Below, in pieces: positions 31,624-43,215 of a DNA stretch of 64,000 nucleotides. The stretch lies in the NCBI GenBank assembly GCA_905147135.1, contig LR990053.1, forward strand, positions 4,414,501-4,478,500, in the 5' to 3' direction. This DNA is from Blastobasis lacticolella. Its lineage: Eukaryota > Arthropoda > Insecta > Lepidoptera > Blastobasidae. The notes below the pieces were generated by a model. The model was given only the letters and a program-made list of their open reading frames with translations, was not told the origin of the DNA and searched no databases. Position numbers and translations under genes: made by a program. Every line of letters starts with the position of its first letter. Position 1 is the first letter of the stretch.

Positions 31624-33480
31624 CTGTTTGACAAATAAAAATAATGAAGAATAATTTACATACACCTTTATCATCATCATGCTCACCACTATCAATTGGT
31701 GGTAGGACTCTGTCAAGCCTGAGGAATTTGCCTGGGGGAGTCCCATGGCCTTTTCTATTTCTGCCACCTCGAAGCAATGTTTGTATTGTTGTATTCTGTA
31801 TTACATGCATTAGGCTTTATCACAATCTGCATAGTGGTTCTGCATATTTGTTACAGAAACTGAAGTGTTACCGCTTACCATCAGGTGGGCGGACTGCTTG
31901 TTTGCGAACGCGATTTATACAAAAGCGTTCAAACCCGCCTTCCTACAATATCCGCTTCCTTACTCTCCTCCTTTGTCCGGTCTACAGCATCCTCACATCG
32001 TTAACAGTATCCTATTTTTTCCTTGTGATGACATACATTAATGTGAACCTACATATCTGACATGCGAAAAGTGTACAATAAGTACAACGCGGGTTCTAGG
32101 ACGCTTCCTTGTGGTACCCCAGCTTTTATGAAGCAGTAATAAATGGGGATAAATGGCAGAAGGCGGAACTGACCCTTGGAAGTTGAAGAGTATTAAATGG
32201 GGACAAATTAACCTTACGACTGTAAAGTTAATATTTAATTCGACCTCTGGTAGGCAAGCTTTTAATAAAAATAAATAAATTTGCCTTCAAATTATTATTA
32301 CAAATTCAATAACGGGTAACAAACTTTCTTTAATATTACTTAGCTTAGTTTTCGGCGGCCTAATCTAAACGTAGTCTTTGAACTCTAATAAGCACTTAAA
32401 ATTTCTGGTTATAATTTCGAAAGTAAATTAAGTGGTTTCATAAGCAGAAACCCCGGTAAAGGCAACTCAAAGCCAGACTAGACTACACAGCAATTAATGG
32501 AGGACCAGCGATTGGTTTATAAATAACCCATTTTAGTTTCACCAGATACCAAAGGAAAATAATTTTCATAGGTAATTTTCATTTAATAATAGGTAGGGGA
32601 TTACACATGAAACTAAAACTTATTTACAGCGTGATTCCAACAGACAAATTGTTATGTTGTACCGACTCCACATAGTGGGATAATTATGGGCAGTGGGACC
32701 AATCATCATCATTATCTTGGCATGAATGTCACGGTTGTGCACGAGGGCCCGGGGTCTGCCTGGACCATGATACAGGATTTGGCAGATCAGGTAATTACAG
32801 TGGGGCGACTGATGATGATGAATAGGTACTATAATAAAATAAATACTTTAGGTGTGTTATGGAACTGAATATCACGGTCATGGGCAAGATCTTTTATCAT
32901 TGTATCTCAGTTCTCACATTCACATGGAATTTAAAGCGACTACGTATTTATTTTCAACTGAAACTAAAATTTAATCAAATTTATGCCCAACTTTTCGAAT
33001 AAATTCAATAAAAAGCTAAGAGTCCTAATCGGGTTATTGTATGAAAACTGCACGACGAAGGCAAGCGACCCGAGAAAATACGGAGCAACTTGCTTATTCA
33101 AAGTTAAGCGTCCAGATTGAAAAACTTGAGAGCTAGTTTGCCCGTGCTTTAGTAGCTATAAGTACTTATAGCGCGCACGCTTTGCTCTCAGAAGACCCGA
33201 CAAAAACTATACCGGACCAGATGCCAGTAATGTAAATATATTTTTGCTAATATTAAAAGTTATTGAGAAATCGATTACCAAAGCAAATGCAGTGAACTTT
33301 TTAATTCACCCTAAAAATCCAACTTTGAAAATGCGCATATTTATCGAAGTAAAATAATCCTTATAAGTGTCTTGTCTATGCAGATGTATGAGTTTAGAAG
33401 AGGTGAATGAGGTGTTTCAGATCGTAACTGCACCTGTGGGATGCGTGCATGAGAGTGTTCTGATATCGAAGGTTTCTCAC
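31624..33480 (-). other. Intron of the IgSF gene
   Basis: 1.86-kb intron between the two halves of Ig3. It contains a LINE tail-like piece at about 31860-31915 (taccgcttaccatcaggtgg) and a SINE A fragment at 32707-32815. The 138-codon plus-strand frame at 31644-32060 overlaps this debris and shows no domain. Confidence 0.75.
32707..32815 (-). mobile_element. SINE family A, 3' fragment (intronic)
   Basis: The plus strand reads tcatcattatcttggcatga, accatgatacaggatttggc and aattacagtggggcgactga. It is followed by gatgatga. Confidence 0.75.
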
Positions 33481-33619
33481 CCATCGAGCAGCATTTCGCC
33501 CCGATTCTTGATCCAGTAGTTGATGGTGTTAGGATACGCCTCCACGTAGCATTTCAGCTTCACATCAGTGCCCAGCGGAGCACCGAGGAGTTGATTTGGC
33601 ACTTTCACTGTAGGTGCAA
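33481..33619 (-). CDS. IgSF adhesion protein (DIP/lachesin-like), exon for 1st half of Ig3
   Basis: The 139-bp exon encodes (F)APTVKVPNQLLGAPLGTDVK then LKCYVEAYPNTINYWIKNRG and EMLLDG. LKCYVEAYP and NYW give the first Ig cysteine and the core tryptophan of Ig3. The acceptor is tattttcacag and the donor gg|gtgaga. Phase 1 in and phase 2 out match the neighbouring exons exactly. The sequence LGAPLGTDVKLKCYVEAYPN is close to the DIP/lachesin pattern (QLVGIPIG...L.C.IEA.P). Confidence 0.9.
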
Positions 33620-35046
33620 CTGTGAAAATAAAATTCTGTATAGTTTTGTACTTGACATCAGGAATCTGCAAATTTGTCGCATTTGTGTGTGATCAACAGT
33701 CGGGGTTATATTATAGTTGATAATCCCAGCTCGTTCTATTTGAGTAATTTGAATAATACATTTATCAACGCCATCATCGTCAAAATATGATTCTTTTGTT
33801 TGACAAGAGCCTTCACCAAAATTATCTACATCAATCGATCTTGTCTCTCCTATAGTCTTGGTTCATATTGCTGTCGCCACAAGTGAACAATTTAGAACCA
33901 ACATCCATAATTCTCCCAAAATATATTCCACTCATTGCCAGTTAACTTCAGCAACGGTAACAGGAATAAGAACTTATTCAGTTTTAAGTCAAGAATTTTC
34001 ACATAAACTATTTTACATATCTCGCCGTTTACATGGCCGTAAATTTCTTATTCACGACATTTTATTAGCACGATTCAAGTTTCATTGCATGGAAGAGATA
34101 TAAAAGTCTTGTGGACGCAACCTTTACTGCGCTGAATATAATTTATGGGCTGTAAAATTATTTCAACGTTTCAAATTCCGCTCCGCTAATAACATAGGAG
34201 GGGTCACGCATTTGCTCTCTAATTAGACAGTTGACACCCAAATTGCTCTGACCTGTCTGTTACACGCTATCCCACGCATGAAACCAAAATTATAGCCGGA
34301 ACTATAATAATTATGTAATATCGTTAGGGCATTGAACAGACGCAATCATGGTGTGAAATAGATCAAAAATTCATTCTAAAAAATGAAATATAAGATGTCA
34401 CATTGGAGATATGTTCTAGCTGTGTATGCTTTGCCTGTCCCGCTATACAATTGGCTTCATACCATTAGTGGTAAGCTGGTAGAAATCTCTTATAGAGATA
34501 ATTTCGCCACTGTACTCATTTTTGTTTGATGTATCTAATTAAGTATGTAAACAATAAAGAATATAATAATATATTAGATTTTTACAAATATTAGTATTCT
34601 GGAATTTCAAACTAATGGTTTGATGTGATCCTACTTTAGGGTAATTTTGATAACTTATAGCTCTCTTTACTTTCACAAGGTATACAAAGGCATAATTAAT
34701 TTAATGTGTGTTTGTAAATGAAAATATGTACCTAAAAACTAGTATCTACAAATAAATAAATTCTATTATTTTTCATACACAATGTACTTGAGAAACGAAG
34801 TAATGGTTTTTGTTAATGCTAAAAATTGAAATTAAATCTATAACTACACTTATCTATCTAAATTTCAGAACCTGACATAGATACAGAAAGCAATTATTTA
34901 TCGTCGGTGATCAAATTTCGTTCCGTTTGAGATTCACATAGCATTTTCTCTGTTAACGCGATGCTCAGACATTTATTGAAAGCGTTCAATTTGGCTCATT
35001 AGATTTTCATTCATAATAACCTGTCTTAAGGTCTAAAAAGGCTCAC
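33620..35046 (-). other. Intron of the IgSF gene
   Basis: 1.43-kb AT-rich intron. No repeat or secondary gene identified. Confidence 0.75.
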
Positions 35047-35175
35047 AGTTAACTAAAAGTATGATCCTCTTGCTGACGGCCGGCGGCACGTCGTTGGACG
35101 CGATGCAGAGGAAGGCGCCCATCTGGCGGCGGTCGACGCGCCACAGCGGCAGCGCACTGCCCGTGAAGCTCTCCA
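35047..35175 (-). CDS. IgSF adhesion protein (DIP/lachesin-like), exon for 2nd half of Ig2
   Basis: The 129-bp exon encodes VESFTGSALPLWRVDRRQMG then AFLCIASNDVPPAVSKRIIL and LVN. MGAFLCIASNDVPPAVSKRI is the diagnostic end of Ig2 in DIP and lachesin proteins (MGAYLCIASNGVPPSVSKRI-type). The acceptor is accattttgttcgcag and the donor aact|gtgagc. Phase 1 in joins G|TG from the upstream exon; phase 1 out joins T|TT to give Phe. The intron side abuts five further copies of the acceptor and of the first 86 or so bases of this exon (35176-35763). Only this proximal copy carries the full exon, including the VPPAVSKRI end and a donor. Confidence 0.92.
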
Positions 35176-35763
35176 CTGCGAACAAAATGGTGATGCAGTA
35201 ATCGGATGTTGAAAGCGAGACAGAGGAAGGCGCCCATATAACAGCGGTCCACGCGCCACAGCGGCAGCGCGCTGCCCGTGAAGCTCTCCACTGCGAACAA
35301 AATGGTGATACAGTAATCGGATGTTGGAGGCGAGACAGAGGAAGGCGCCCATATGATAGCGATCCACGCGCCACAGCGGCAGCGCGCTGCCCGTGAAGCT
35401 CTCCACTGCGAACAAAATGATGATGCAGTAATCGGATTTTGTAGGCGAGACAGAGGAAGGCGCCCCATATGACAGCGGTCCACGCGCCACAGCGGCAGCG
35501 CGCTGCCCGTGAAGCTCTCCACTGCGAACAAAGTTATGATGCAGTAATCGGATATTGGAGGCAAGACAGAGGAAGGCGCCCATATGACAGCGGTCCACGC
35601 GCCACAGCGGCAGCGTGCTGCCCGTGAAGCTCTCCACTGCGAACAAAATGGTGATACAGTAATCGGATGTTGAAAGCGAGACAGAGGAAGGCGCCCATAT
35701 GACAGCGGTCCACGCGCCATAGCGGCAGCGTGCTGCCCGTGCTCTCCACTGCGAACGAAACGG
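35176..35763 (-). repeat. 115-bp tandem array of splice acceptor plus half exon
   Basis: Splice-acceptor copies lie at 35176, 35291, 35406, 35522, 35637 and 35749 (plus-strand coordinate of the AG's G complement), a period of 115, 115, 116, 115 and 112 bp. Each unit holds about 29 bp of intron end (atccgattactgcatcacc ... ttgttcgcag) and about 86 bp of exon start encoding VESFTGSALPLWRVDR then MGAFLC and ASN-like residues. The units lack a donor and the VPPAVSKRI part. Because 115 is not a multiple of three, distal acceptors would shift the frame. The most distal one is in phase (573 bp) but its frame meets a stop near 35534. Confidence 0.92.
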
Positions 35764-36009
35764 TGGTACAGTAAACGGCTTCCTCACTTGACAGGCGATA
35801 TTGCGACCTAGTGCCTGGCTACATGCCTCAAGCAGGATCTCCATCATGGAGATCAGTGGAGAGAGTTGTAGGAAGATTTAAACGTGGGTTAAGAATATCG
35901 TCAATATATCGTCACGGGGTGTCAATCGGCTATCGAGACTCTGAGTTTATTTCTACTACAATAAAGAAAGGAAGGCATTGTTATTGTTTTACTGTTTTTA
36001 TTTTATTTT

Positions 36010-36085
36010 ATTTTACGCAGTCACAAACGAGCAGACAGCCTACCTAACTGTAAGCGGTAACTATGTAAGTAGCCCATAACATCTA
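36010..36085 (-). mobile_element. LINE 3' tail fragment (intronic)
   Basis: tttacgcagtcacaaacgag, cagacagcctacctaactgt, aagcggtaac. Same tail as 20535-20620. Confidence 0.6.
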
Positions 36086-36162
36086 TGGTTAAGGTTACAG
36101 GCAACAAAAATGCAGAACCGCAGAACTTATCCTGGAAATCAGACTACAACAATGTTGATTGT

Positions 36163-36400
36163 GATTTAAATCATCATCATCATCATATCCGGCATCAGCC
36201 GAAACACGCCCACCGCTGGGCATAGGCCTCCCCCAGAGATATCCACAATGTCCGTGCCTGAGCCTTTTGCATCCAGCTGGTACCTGCGATATTTACTAGA
36301 TCGTCGGTCCACGTTGTGGGTGGCCTACCCATGCTGCATCTTCCGGTACGTGGTCGGCAATCGAGAACTTTACTGCACACTGCCACTTAAGCCTGGCAAT
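36163..36400 (-). mobile_element. RTE-like LINE 3' end (intronic)
   Basis: The minus frame reads GRPPTTWTDDLVNIAGTSWM then QKAQARTLWISLGEAYAQRW, followed by a (gatgat)n tail at 36163-36185. Related to 9789-9962. Confidence 0.8.
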
Positions 36401-37299
36401 CCTTCGGGCTATGTTTGTGAATCTCTTAAATTCTAGTTCGATCGCATTAATTAATACAAGCTTATAAAGCTTAAAATACATAATGCCCGAAATAATATAT
36501 TTATTATTATTGTTAATGAGACTCCGCTTGCCCTTTGCGTGACAAAGAACTTTCTAATAAAGGCCACAGTGACACAAATATAAATACTTACACATAGGTA
36601 AATACATATTTAAAAAAGAAATTACCCATAAACACGTTCCTTCGATTTCGTTAATACCTAGACAATATTCCAATCTAATTTCAGTAGACACTCGATTTTG
36701 CCTATAATAATAAAGTAAGTTAATGATGGTGTAGTAGCCATGGGTATGCCGTCTAATAAATGCTTCGTAGCGATGGTATGGCCGTCTCCACTTATATTAT
36801 TCATGAGATTTAAAGGTCACGTACAGAGCACCTAAAATCAATGAGTGTATTTACAATTATAAGGTTATGTTTGCTTGGTGCTGGTTATTTTATAAAGCAT
36901 ACGGGCTTTGAACAACTCTGCTTGGAATAATAACGTTGTAATGTGAAGTGAAAAGCCCCGAACATGTGACGTCTTTCTACTAAATAGACGACTAATGAGG
37001 TACACGTGACTTGGGAAGCTAAAGCGGTGGAAAAATATAATACATATATAGAAGCACGCTTCCCACACGTTAGTAGTGTTAATAAATACGTCAACTACAT
37101 CTTAATTGTACCTAAATGAATGTAAATCTAAATGAAACACGACCCTACAGAAAGTAATTGTCCACCTATTATTTTAAATGGCATATCACTTTAATTGCTA
37201 ACGGCTAGAGAGGTTACTCCATCATGTTGGCACGCTGACGACCTTTTTACCAAAATGAGATAATTACGAACGTGATTTTGGGACAATAGATTATTTTAA

Positions 37300-37565
37300 C
37301 AGGAGGAGGCTCGCCTGCGCTGGTATGGTAACGTGTTGCGTAATCCTATGGGATACGTGAAAAATAGGTGTCTGAACCTGCCGGTATCAGGAAAGAGGCC
37401 CCGTTGGCGACCCAAGAAGCAATGGATTGACATCGCTGAGTCGGATTCGAGAGCCAACAGCCTACGACGCGAGGATGTTGAAGACCGAGCAAAGTGGAGA
37501 AGAATGAGTCGGAAAGCGGACCCTGATAAACGGCCGTGATAAACGCTAGGATGATGATGAGTTTA
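37300..37565 (+). mobile_element. RTE-type LINE 3' end (intronic)
   Basis: The frame encodes LRWYGNVLRNPMGYVKNRCL, then GKRPRWRPKKQWID and VEDRAKWRRMSRKADPD. This is the typical RTE-clade ORF C-terminus (RWYGHV...GRPK.RW.D...DR.KWR...R.ADP), with a gatgatgatga tail. Confidence 0.85.
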
Positions 37566-38431
37566 TTTTAACGCTATTTTAATTGATATGAAATGTTACG
37601 ATCTTATCTACGGTTTCATACCTGGCGTCATCAAAAAAGAAAAAGAAAAGGTAACTACTAATTTTGAACATGGATCCGGTTTGGTAAACGATACCCGGGT
37701 AACGTAATGAGCGAGAGTAACTCGGGAGTTGACGTCAGGGCTTGCTAGCGAATTTTGTAAACACACCTGGGTCCCAGTTACACACGAGCCTCGCAATACC
37801 CCTGGGGTGAAATGATATTTTTTCCCACCAAAAATTAAGGCAAATGAAAGTGGTCCTTTATTAAGGAAAAAGGTAAACCGCTGGGTTTCGCTTTTGAATC
37901 TGAAAGCAAATAACCTATGTGTACACAAAAGAGTTACTTTGTGAAGCAATGTTTTGAAGCGATGTTACATTAATCAGTATAATTAAACACTTTTATTATT
38001 ATATGAGAATATATTAAGACATTAATAAAATTCACAGAGTTTTATTAAAAAGTTGATAATTAATGTTTTGTTTAATAAACTAGCAATGAAACTAATATTT
38101 GATAGTCCAACACCAATAAGTAGTGTAGTTGAGACTTTAACAAGCATAATTATTAAATTTTAATTGACTAGATAATTTACTGAATGACTGGTTCCCTTAA
38201 CACAATGGAGCTTATTTTAAGTATTACAAAGATACCTAAACATATATGTATTTGAACGTTTTAGGGTGTGTTTGAAATCCGCCAAGCTGCATTATGCTAG
38301 CATATATTAAGACCTAATCTTCACAAGATTTTTAAGAATGAGGTTTGTGTTTACGTCAGCTTCAATAGGTATAGGATATAGGTATTTATTTTCATATTAA
38401 TATGCCATACGATAAATAAATAAAATGGGCT

Positions 38432-38640
38432 GATGATGAGTCATCGTCATCATTTTAGCGACAGGACGTTCACTGATGGACATAAGCCTCCTTTCATGCC
38501 TTCCACACCGATCGGCTCAGTTTTCATGCATCTTGCATCCACCGGCTCAACACGAACCCCACCAGGTCGTCCGTCCACCTCGTAGGCGGGGGGGGGGGGG
38601 GGGGGGGTGACCTACGCTTCCTGTTTCCGAACACATCATC
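38432..38640 (-). mobile_element. RTE-like LINE 3' end, with a 20-base G tract (intronic)
   Basis: The plus strand reads tgatgagtcatcgtcatcat, ggacataagcctcctttcat and accccaccaggtcgtccgtc. A run of 20 G at 38588-38607 sits where related copies have a short G-rich codon stretch. Confidence 0.7.
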
Positions 38641-39205
38641 GTTTTCATCGTCCTAGCGCTTATCTCAGCCTCTCCCAAGGTCCGCTACTCTCATATTCAT
38701 CAACCGTTTCATTTTGTTTTAATATTTAATGCGGCATACTTACAGGACGTCAGCTTTTTACACAACAACAACAGATTATCACCATACATACATATTACGG
38801 ATGCGGTCAATAGTATAGAATCAATCAGTCTCGACGGCACGACTCGGGCGGAGTGGCGGCCATTCTTGGCGCGACCACCGCCGAGGAGTGACGCGTCTTG
38901 AAACTGTTTCCACATTTCGTTTATAGAAAGTGTTTTACGTTTGAAAATAAAGTAATTATAAAAACACCTTTGAAATAAGAAAGTTAATTACCTAAACTGC
39001 CTACATTGTGATACTGCTCTGATTTCAAGTGAAATTATAAGTGATATGCAAAAATGAATTGGAATAAATAATGTGAACCTTTTCTTTAATTTATATGGAC
39101 GAATACGACCTAATACTGATATCACCACCCTGATGACAATGATCCTGATAAACCCCTTTCCTTCACGCGACGACACATATGTAACATCACACATTAACAC
39201 CATAC

Positions 39206-39379
39206 CTTTATCGAAATCCCTCGATAGCGGTTTCTTCAGCAGTATGGGCTCGTGGTCCTCTCTCCTCCAGGTTATTTTCGGTGGCGGATGGCCGGTGGCT
39301 TTGCAGGTCAGGGTCGCGTTCTCCAGCTCCTGGACTGATACGTCCCCTGACGTGTCGTCGCTGATGATGTCAGGAGGCA
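39206..39379 (-). CDS. IgSF adhesion protein (DIP/lachesin-like), exon for 1st half of Ig2
   Basis: The 174-bp exon encodes (V)PPDIISDDTSGDVSVQELEN then ATLTCKATGHPPPKITWRRE and DHEPILLKKPLSRDFDK. PPDI at the start, NATLTCKATGHPPP and ITWRRE match the Ig2 start of DIP/lachesin proteins. The acceptor is ccttccacag and the donor g|gtatgg. Phases are 1 and 1, so it joins directly to the exon at 35047-35175 to give DFDK-VESFTG. Immediately upstream in the gene should lie the Ig1 exon ending in a 'QVGYLEV'-like strand. I searched the minus strand up to 64 kb by eye for its conserved W...DRG.YMCQ pattern and found none, so that intron probably exceeds 24 kb. Confidence 0.9.
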
Positions 39380-40097
39380 CTGTGGAAGGATTGGGCTTGT
39401 TATTCTTCGAGCTACAGCTAGCAAGCAGTAGTGGGTCAGGATGAATGATTTCGTTAATAATTTGTGTGTTTAAGTCCTACTCATTTTAGAGCAAATTTAT
39501 TCAGATAATTTAGATGTCAACATAATTTACACAGTCAAATTAAAACTTTAAACGGTTATCTCCGTATAACTTCGTCATAAAACTTAAACTAGTTGTATAA
39601 CCCTTACTTTGCCATTCCCGGTGCAAAGGTAACACTGGCAGCGGCGCCACGCATAATAGCGAGCGAAACCCTTTGGACCAGGATTGATCCTGAGTGAGAG
39701 TCAAAACCTTCTCCTACACATTAGTCTTAATTACTTTATTTAGCGTAGGCCTCCTCCTATTTTGTGTCTGATTGGCTTGTCTGATCATAAGCAGTTACCG
39801 CAGCCAAATTTCATAGGCCTTACTCTCAAATAACTTGGAGGGAGGTTTACGACATTTGTTTGGCTTTCTCTTAGGTACGTGCACAGAGAACTGACCCCAC
39901 TACCATACATTAAATTTATGCTAGGGTCCATTCAGTCTGCAGTTGTACTACGTGCACTGACTGCATATAGGTAAAAAAGTAACATTGGCAGAACAGCGTC
40001 AAAGTTAAAGCTCACCTACATTAACCTTTTAAATCGTTTCGTATAATAAATCGTAATCCATTCGCAGTATCATTTCCCGAAATCCACAAAGAATGCC
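39380..40097. other. Upstream intron of the IgSF gene or intergenic
   Basis: AT-rich. A 123-codon plus-strand frame at 39073-39444 is only the antisense of the Ig exon. No other feature. Confidence 0.4.
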
Positions 40098-40205
40098 ACA
40101 AACTTATCTGACGCGGTGGCCAAAACTGGAACTAAATGTAATTTTGAAATGTCACTTTGTCGTCAACAGCAGCGACGCCGTCACCGTTTCATATAACTTT
40201 GTGGC
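40098..40205. repeat. MITE-like repeat F, copy 1
   Basis: ccacaaacttatctgacgcg, tggccaaaactggaactaaa and aacagcagcgacgccgtcac recur in pieces at 45350-45375 and 46240-46335. The ends look inverted (acttatctg ... cagataagt in the second copy). Confidence 0.5.
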
Positions 40206-40464
40206 ACTCTAGCGTCGCTGCCTCTCAACGGCTTTGATCGGGTGGCGTGTGACATATTTACGTTTTCAATGAGATTTGCTGTATCGATTTCATTTGCTGG
40301 TGCGATACCGTTAATGCTTTGTTTAGCAGTTTCTGGTGTAATATTTAATCTATTTTAAAAAGCGACGAAATAAAAAAGAAAAATCCGCGACTGCTAGGTA
40401 TTAAAACGTTAAAAGTTAAAAACAAGCCGAATGTTGGAAGTAAGTTGGTGTGCCTAAAAAGTTC

Positions 40465-40608
40465 AAATGTTAGTTTAATTTAAACTTGAAAGCAATCGGG
40501 GCCCCATCTTCATATGGACACGGATACGCAATCGAAAAATATACGTAATATTTATAGAAATTTAGAATGGGTCCGGCCTACTTTCCAGTTTAAATTAAAC
40601 TAACATTT
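40465..40608. mobile_element. 144-bp MITE-like palindrome
   Basis: 28-bp terminal inverted repeats (left aaatgttagtttaatttaaa ..., right arm at 40581-40608) match at 27 of 28 positions around an 88-bp centre. No target duplication recognised. Confidence 0.75.
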
Positions 40609-40748
40609 GCATTATATATGTACAATATAATATCAGAATTACAGAAAGACAATACTCTAAACCAGATAGAATATATAAGAACGTTGATGATTGCAGAAGA
40701 AGCGAGAGAGGTTCACAGCCAGTGGAACAATGTGGTAGAGCTCATCTA

Positions 40749-40989
40749 AGCTGAAATGACGCGCCCCACTATCGCATTAACGCACACAAGCAAATTTAAA
40801 ATATGGACGCAATACATTTACAAATGCCGTTGCAATTGGCCATTCAGTTGCCGGTGAGATTCAAACGTAGGAGCACGCGTCGTTCGATTGGAGCAGTCGA
40901 CGCTCCCACACAGATGAAGTTTCGTTATTAATATTTGCACTAACACATCGAAATCAATTAATTAAATAGTGGGGCGCGTCATTTCAGCT
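40749..40989. mobile_element. 241-bp element with perfect 23-bp TIRs
   Basis: 40749-40771 (agctgaaatgacgcgcccca...) is the exact reverse complement of 40967-40989. The interior is non-coding. No clear target duplication, so the superfamily is unassigned. Confidence 0.8.
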
Positions 40990-41344
40990 CTGGAACCCTA
41001 CGGGGAAAACGCTTGCGTGACGTTATGTATGCATGTATGAATTTTTTATGTTTGTTTTACTGTAAACCAATTATCTTTCAGGTAATATCTCTTGAGAGTT
41101 TAACCCACACATGCTGCACTGCGCAGTGCGACAAATTAATAAGAGTTTGTATGCAACTAAGCCACCTCAGCAGAGTTTTAGGAGATTGTTTTGCTGCTTC
41201 GCATATTATATTTTTAGTTAAATTAAAGCGGCAGACTCAACCGATTTTAATTAGTTTAGAGACGTTAGATTTTACCATAAAAGCCACTTTTATACCATGC
41301 TATCGTAGTCAATCCCAGTAGCAACGGCTGAAGCATTTACAATA

Positions 41345-41540
41345 TAGTATATCACTATACATAGTATAATAAATCGCTTTCCGCCGTCTGTCCCTATGTA
41401 TCTATGTATGCTTAGATCTTTTAAACTACGCAACGGAATAAAGTGATTCAAGAGGAAGGTTTATAAGCACGAAAAAAGGGTAGGTAGGGGTAAAGTAGGT
41501 GTACGCGAACGAAGTCGCGCAGGGTCCACTAATTTAAATA
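41345..41540 (+). repeat. Dispersed repeat J, copy 2
   Basis: tatcactatacatagtataa, gctttccgccgtctgtccct, gaggaaggtttataagcacg and gaacgaagtcgcgcagggtc. Confidence 0.7.
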
Positions 41541-41821
41541 TATATGGCTCCCGAAACTGTTCAACGAGACAGTAGGTATATTAAATACAATATAAATATT
41601 TTTCATCGAACAAAAATACAGTAAAAAGAAAAATAGGAGTTCAAACAATGTACAAGGAAGAGAGAAATAAAATAAACTATCAGGACAGAATAACAAGAGC
41701 GTGAAATGGGAATAAATGGAACGGCAATATTAACTGTGAGAAATACTACTGTGAATACGAAGCCCCATTCGACCTTTGAATAAGTTCTCAAATAAATTCT
41801 ATTATTTAAATAAGTACTCAT

Positions 41822-42105
41822 TAAGACCATTCCAAAGAGACCATACACGATGGGCTTATCTTGTGCGGTAGTTCCTAAGGTCACCTTCTGTCATAATTAT
41901 CAGACCTTGAATTTCACATAACTATGGGGTATAGCGCTCATTAATACCGTTACAAAGAGCCCAAACACGATTATGTTATCTTATTAATTCGTTCCTATGA
42001 TCGCCTTCTGGCTCCATCATCAGACCAGCTCCATTGTACCATATTAATTCATTATCATTCAAGTTACATAGGTCTAAAAAATTTCAGCTCAATAGGATAC
42101 CAACA
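41822..42105. repeat. Dispersed repeat P, two tandem partial copies
   Basis: 41822-41925 (agaccattccaaagagacca) and 41940-42105 (accgttacaaagagcccaaa, agaccagctccattgtacca, tttcagctcaatagga). Same family as 24400-24570. Confidence 0.6.
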
Positions 42106-43019
42106 AATGGTCGATAAACCGTTTGCACATTTTGATGGACAGCTTACATACCTACATCCGAACAGTGCAAGCTAAATAAAAGCTTGTAAAAAGGGAAGTT
42201 GTTGTTCAAAAATATCCGATTGAATAGCACAGTGGTTACATGTTTTGTTCTCCATAGAACCCACGATAACAAATTTAGGTAGGTGCCTATGCAAAACTTC
42301 AAAAATAACTCATCAAAAGTATCACAATTATGTGTAAAATTTTTAAATAAATACCAAGGAGTGAAATGAGAAGAAAGGGTCGCCAAAAGAAAATATAGAC
42401 AGATGTATTTGTACAACGAATTGGACCAGACTGAATGAAAAAAGCTAGAGACAGGGCATCATGAAAGACACTGGTGGAAGCCTACCCTGAGGAGACGACT
42501 TCCTGACTACATTTAATTAATAATTACTATAATAATGAATAACGACAATATTAAAAAAATATTTTGACAAATACAATGTACTAAAAAGTAGTGGAATAAT
42601 CGTGTGGCGTCCTACACCTACCCTACCCTATCCAATGAGGTATAGCCCTGGAGTGTCCGGTCTATAGAATATAGCATGAACCCCATTCCATTGACGCAAG
42701 TCGTTAAAGGCGACTAATTTGATAGAGACATACCAGCTGGCACCTCCCTAAACCAGAAAACGGCAATACAAAGTCTAGCAGAAAACAGTTACGGGCTGTT
42801 TGTTGACGAAATCAAAATTTATGTTTAAATGTTGCGCTTCCCTATCTTATACCAAGCTTTAACATACTGAATACTAGATTCTAATTAAGAAAAAATAACG
42901 ATAGTAGTCAAGAATCCAAATTTTTCAATAGTACCTATTTATGTATTCAACAAAACAGAGGATCTATTAAGCAAAGAATACCAGATGTATCTTAAGCTAC
43001 CAAGATACCGAGTCCATGT
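42106..43019. other. No gene; one possible RTE-like fragment
   Basis: 42600-42740 (tcgtgtggcgtcctacacct ... gttaaaggcgactaatttga) looks like a diverged piece of the RTE 3' region. The rest is AT-rich. Confidence 0.35.
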
Positions 43020-43215
43020 AATTATAGGTATATTGTGCTTCCCTCCGTCTGTCCCTATGTATCTATGTACGCTTAGATCTTTTAAACAACGCAACAGATT
43101 TTAATGCGAAGTTCAACAATAGATAGAGTGATACAAGAGGAAGGTTTATAAGCAAGAAAAAAACAGTAAGTAGGGGTATAGTAGGTGTCGAACGAAGTCG
43201 CGCTGGGTCCACAAG
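43020..43215 (+). repeat. Dispersed repeat J, copy 3
   Basis: gcttccctccgtctgtccct, caatagatagagtgatacaa, gaggaaggtttataagcaag and aacgaagtcgcgctgggtcc. Confidence 0.7.

Larger units (their letters stand above)
35764..39205 (-). other. Large intron of the IgSF gene, filled with repeats
   Basis: 3.4-kb intron interrupting Ig2. It holds the LINE tails at 36010-36085, 36163-36400, 37300-37565 and 38432-38640, a 20-base G tract, and otherwise AT-rich sequence (36400-37290, 37570-38430) without a recognisable gene. Confidence 0.75.

Noticed and set aside
31644..32060. 138-codon plus-strand frame
   Set aside because: Overlaps intronic retroelement debris opposite the Ig gene and shows no domain or consistent codon pattern.
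35049..35847. Long overlapping open frames (up to 264 codons) on the minus strand
   Set aside because: They arise because a 115-bp exon-derived unit is repeated and happens to be open in all three frames. Only the Ig exon frame at 35047-35175 is supported by homology and splice sites.
39073..39444. 123-codon plus-strand frame
   Set aside because: Antisense shadow of the Ig2 exon.
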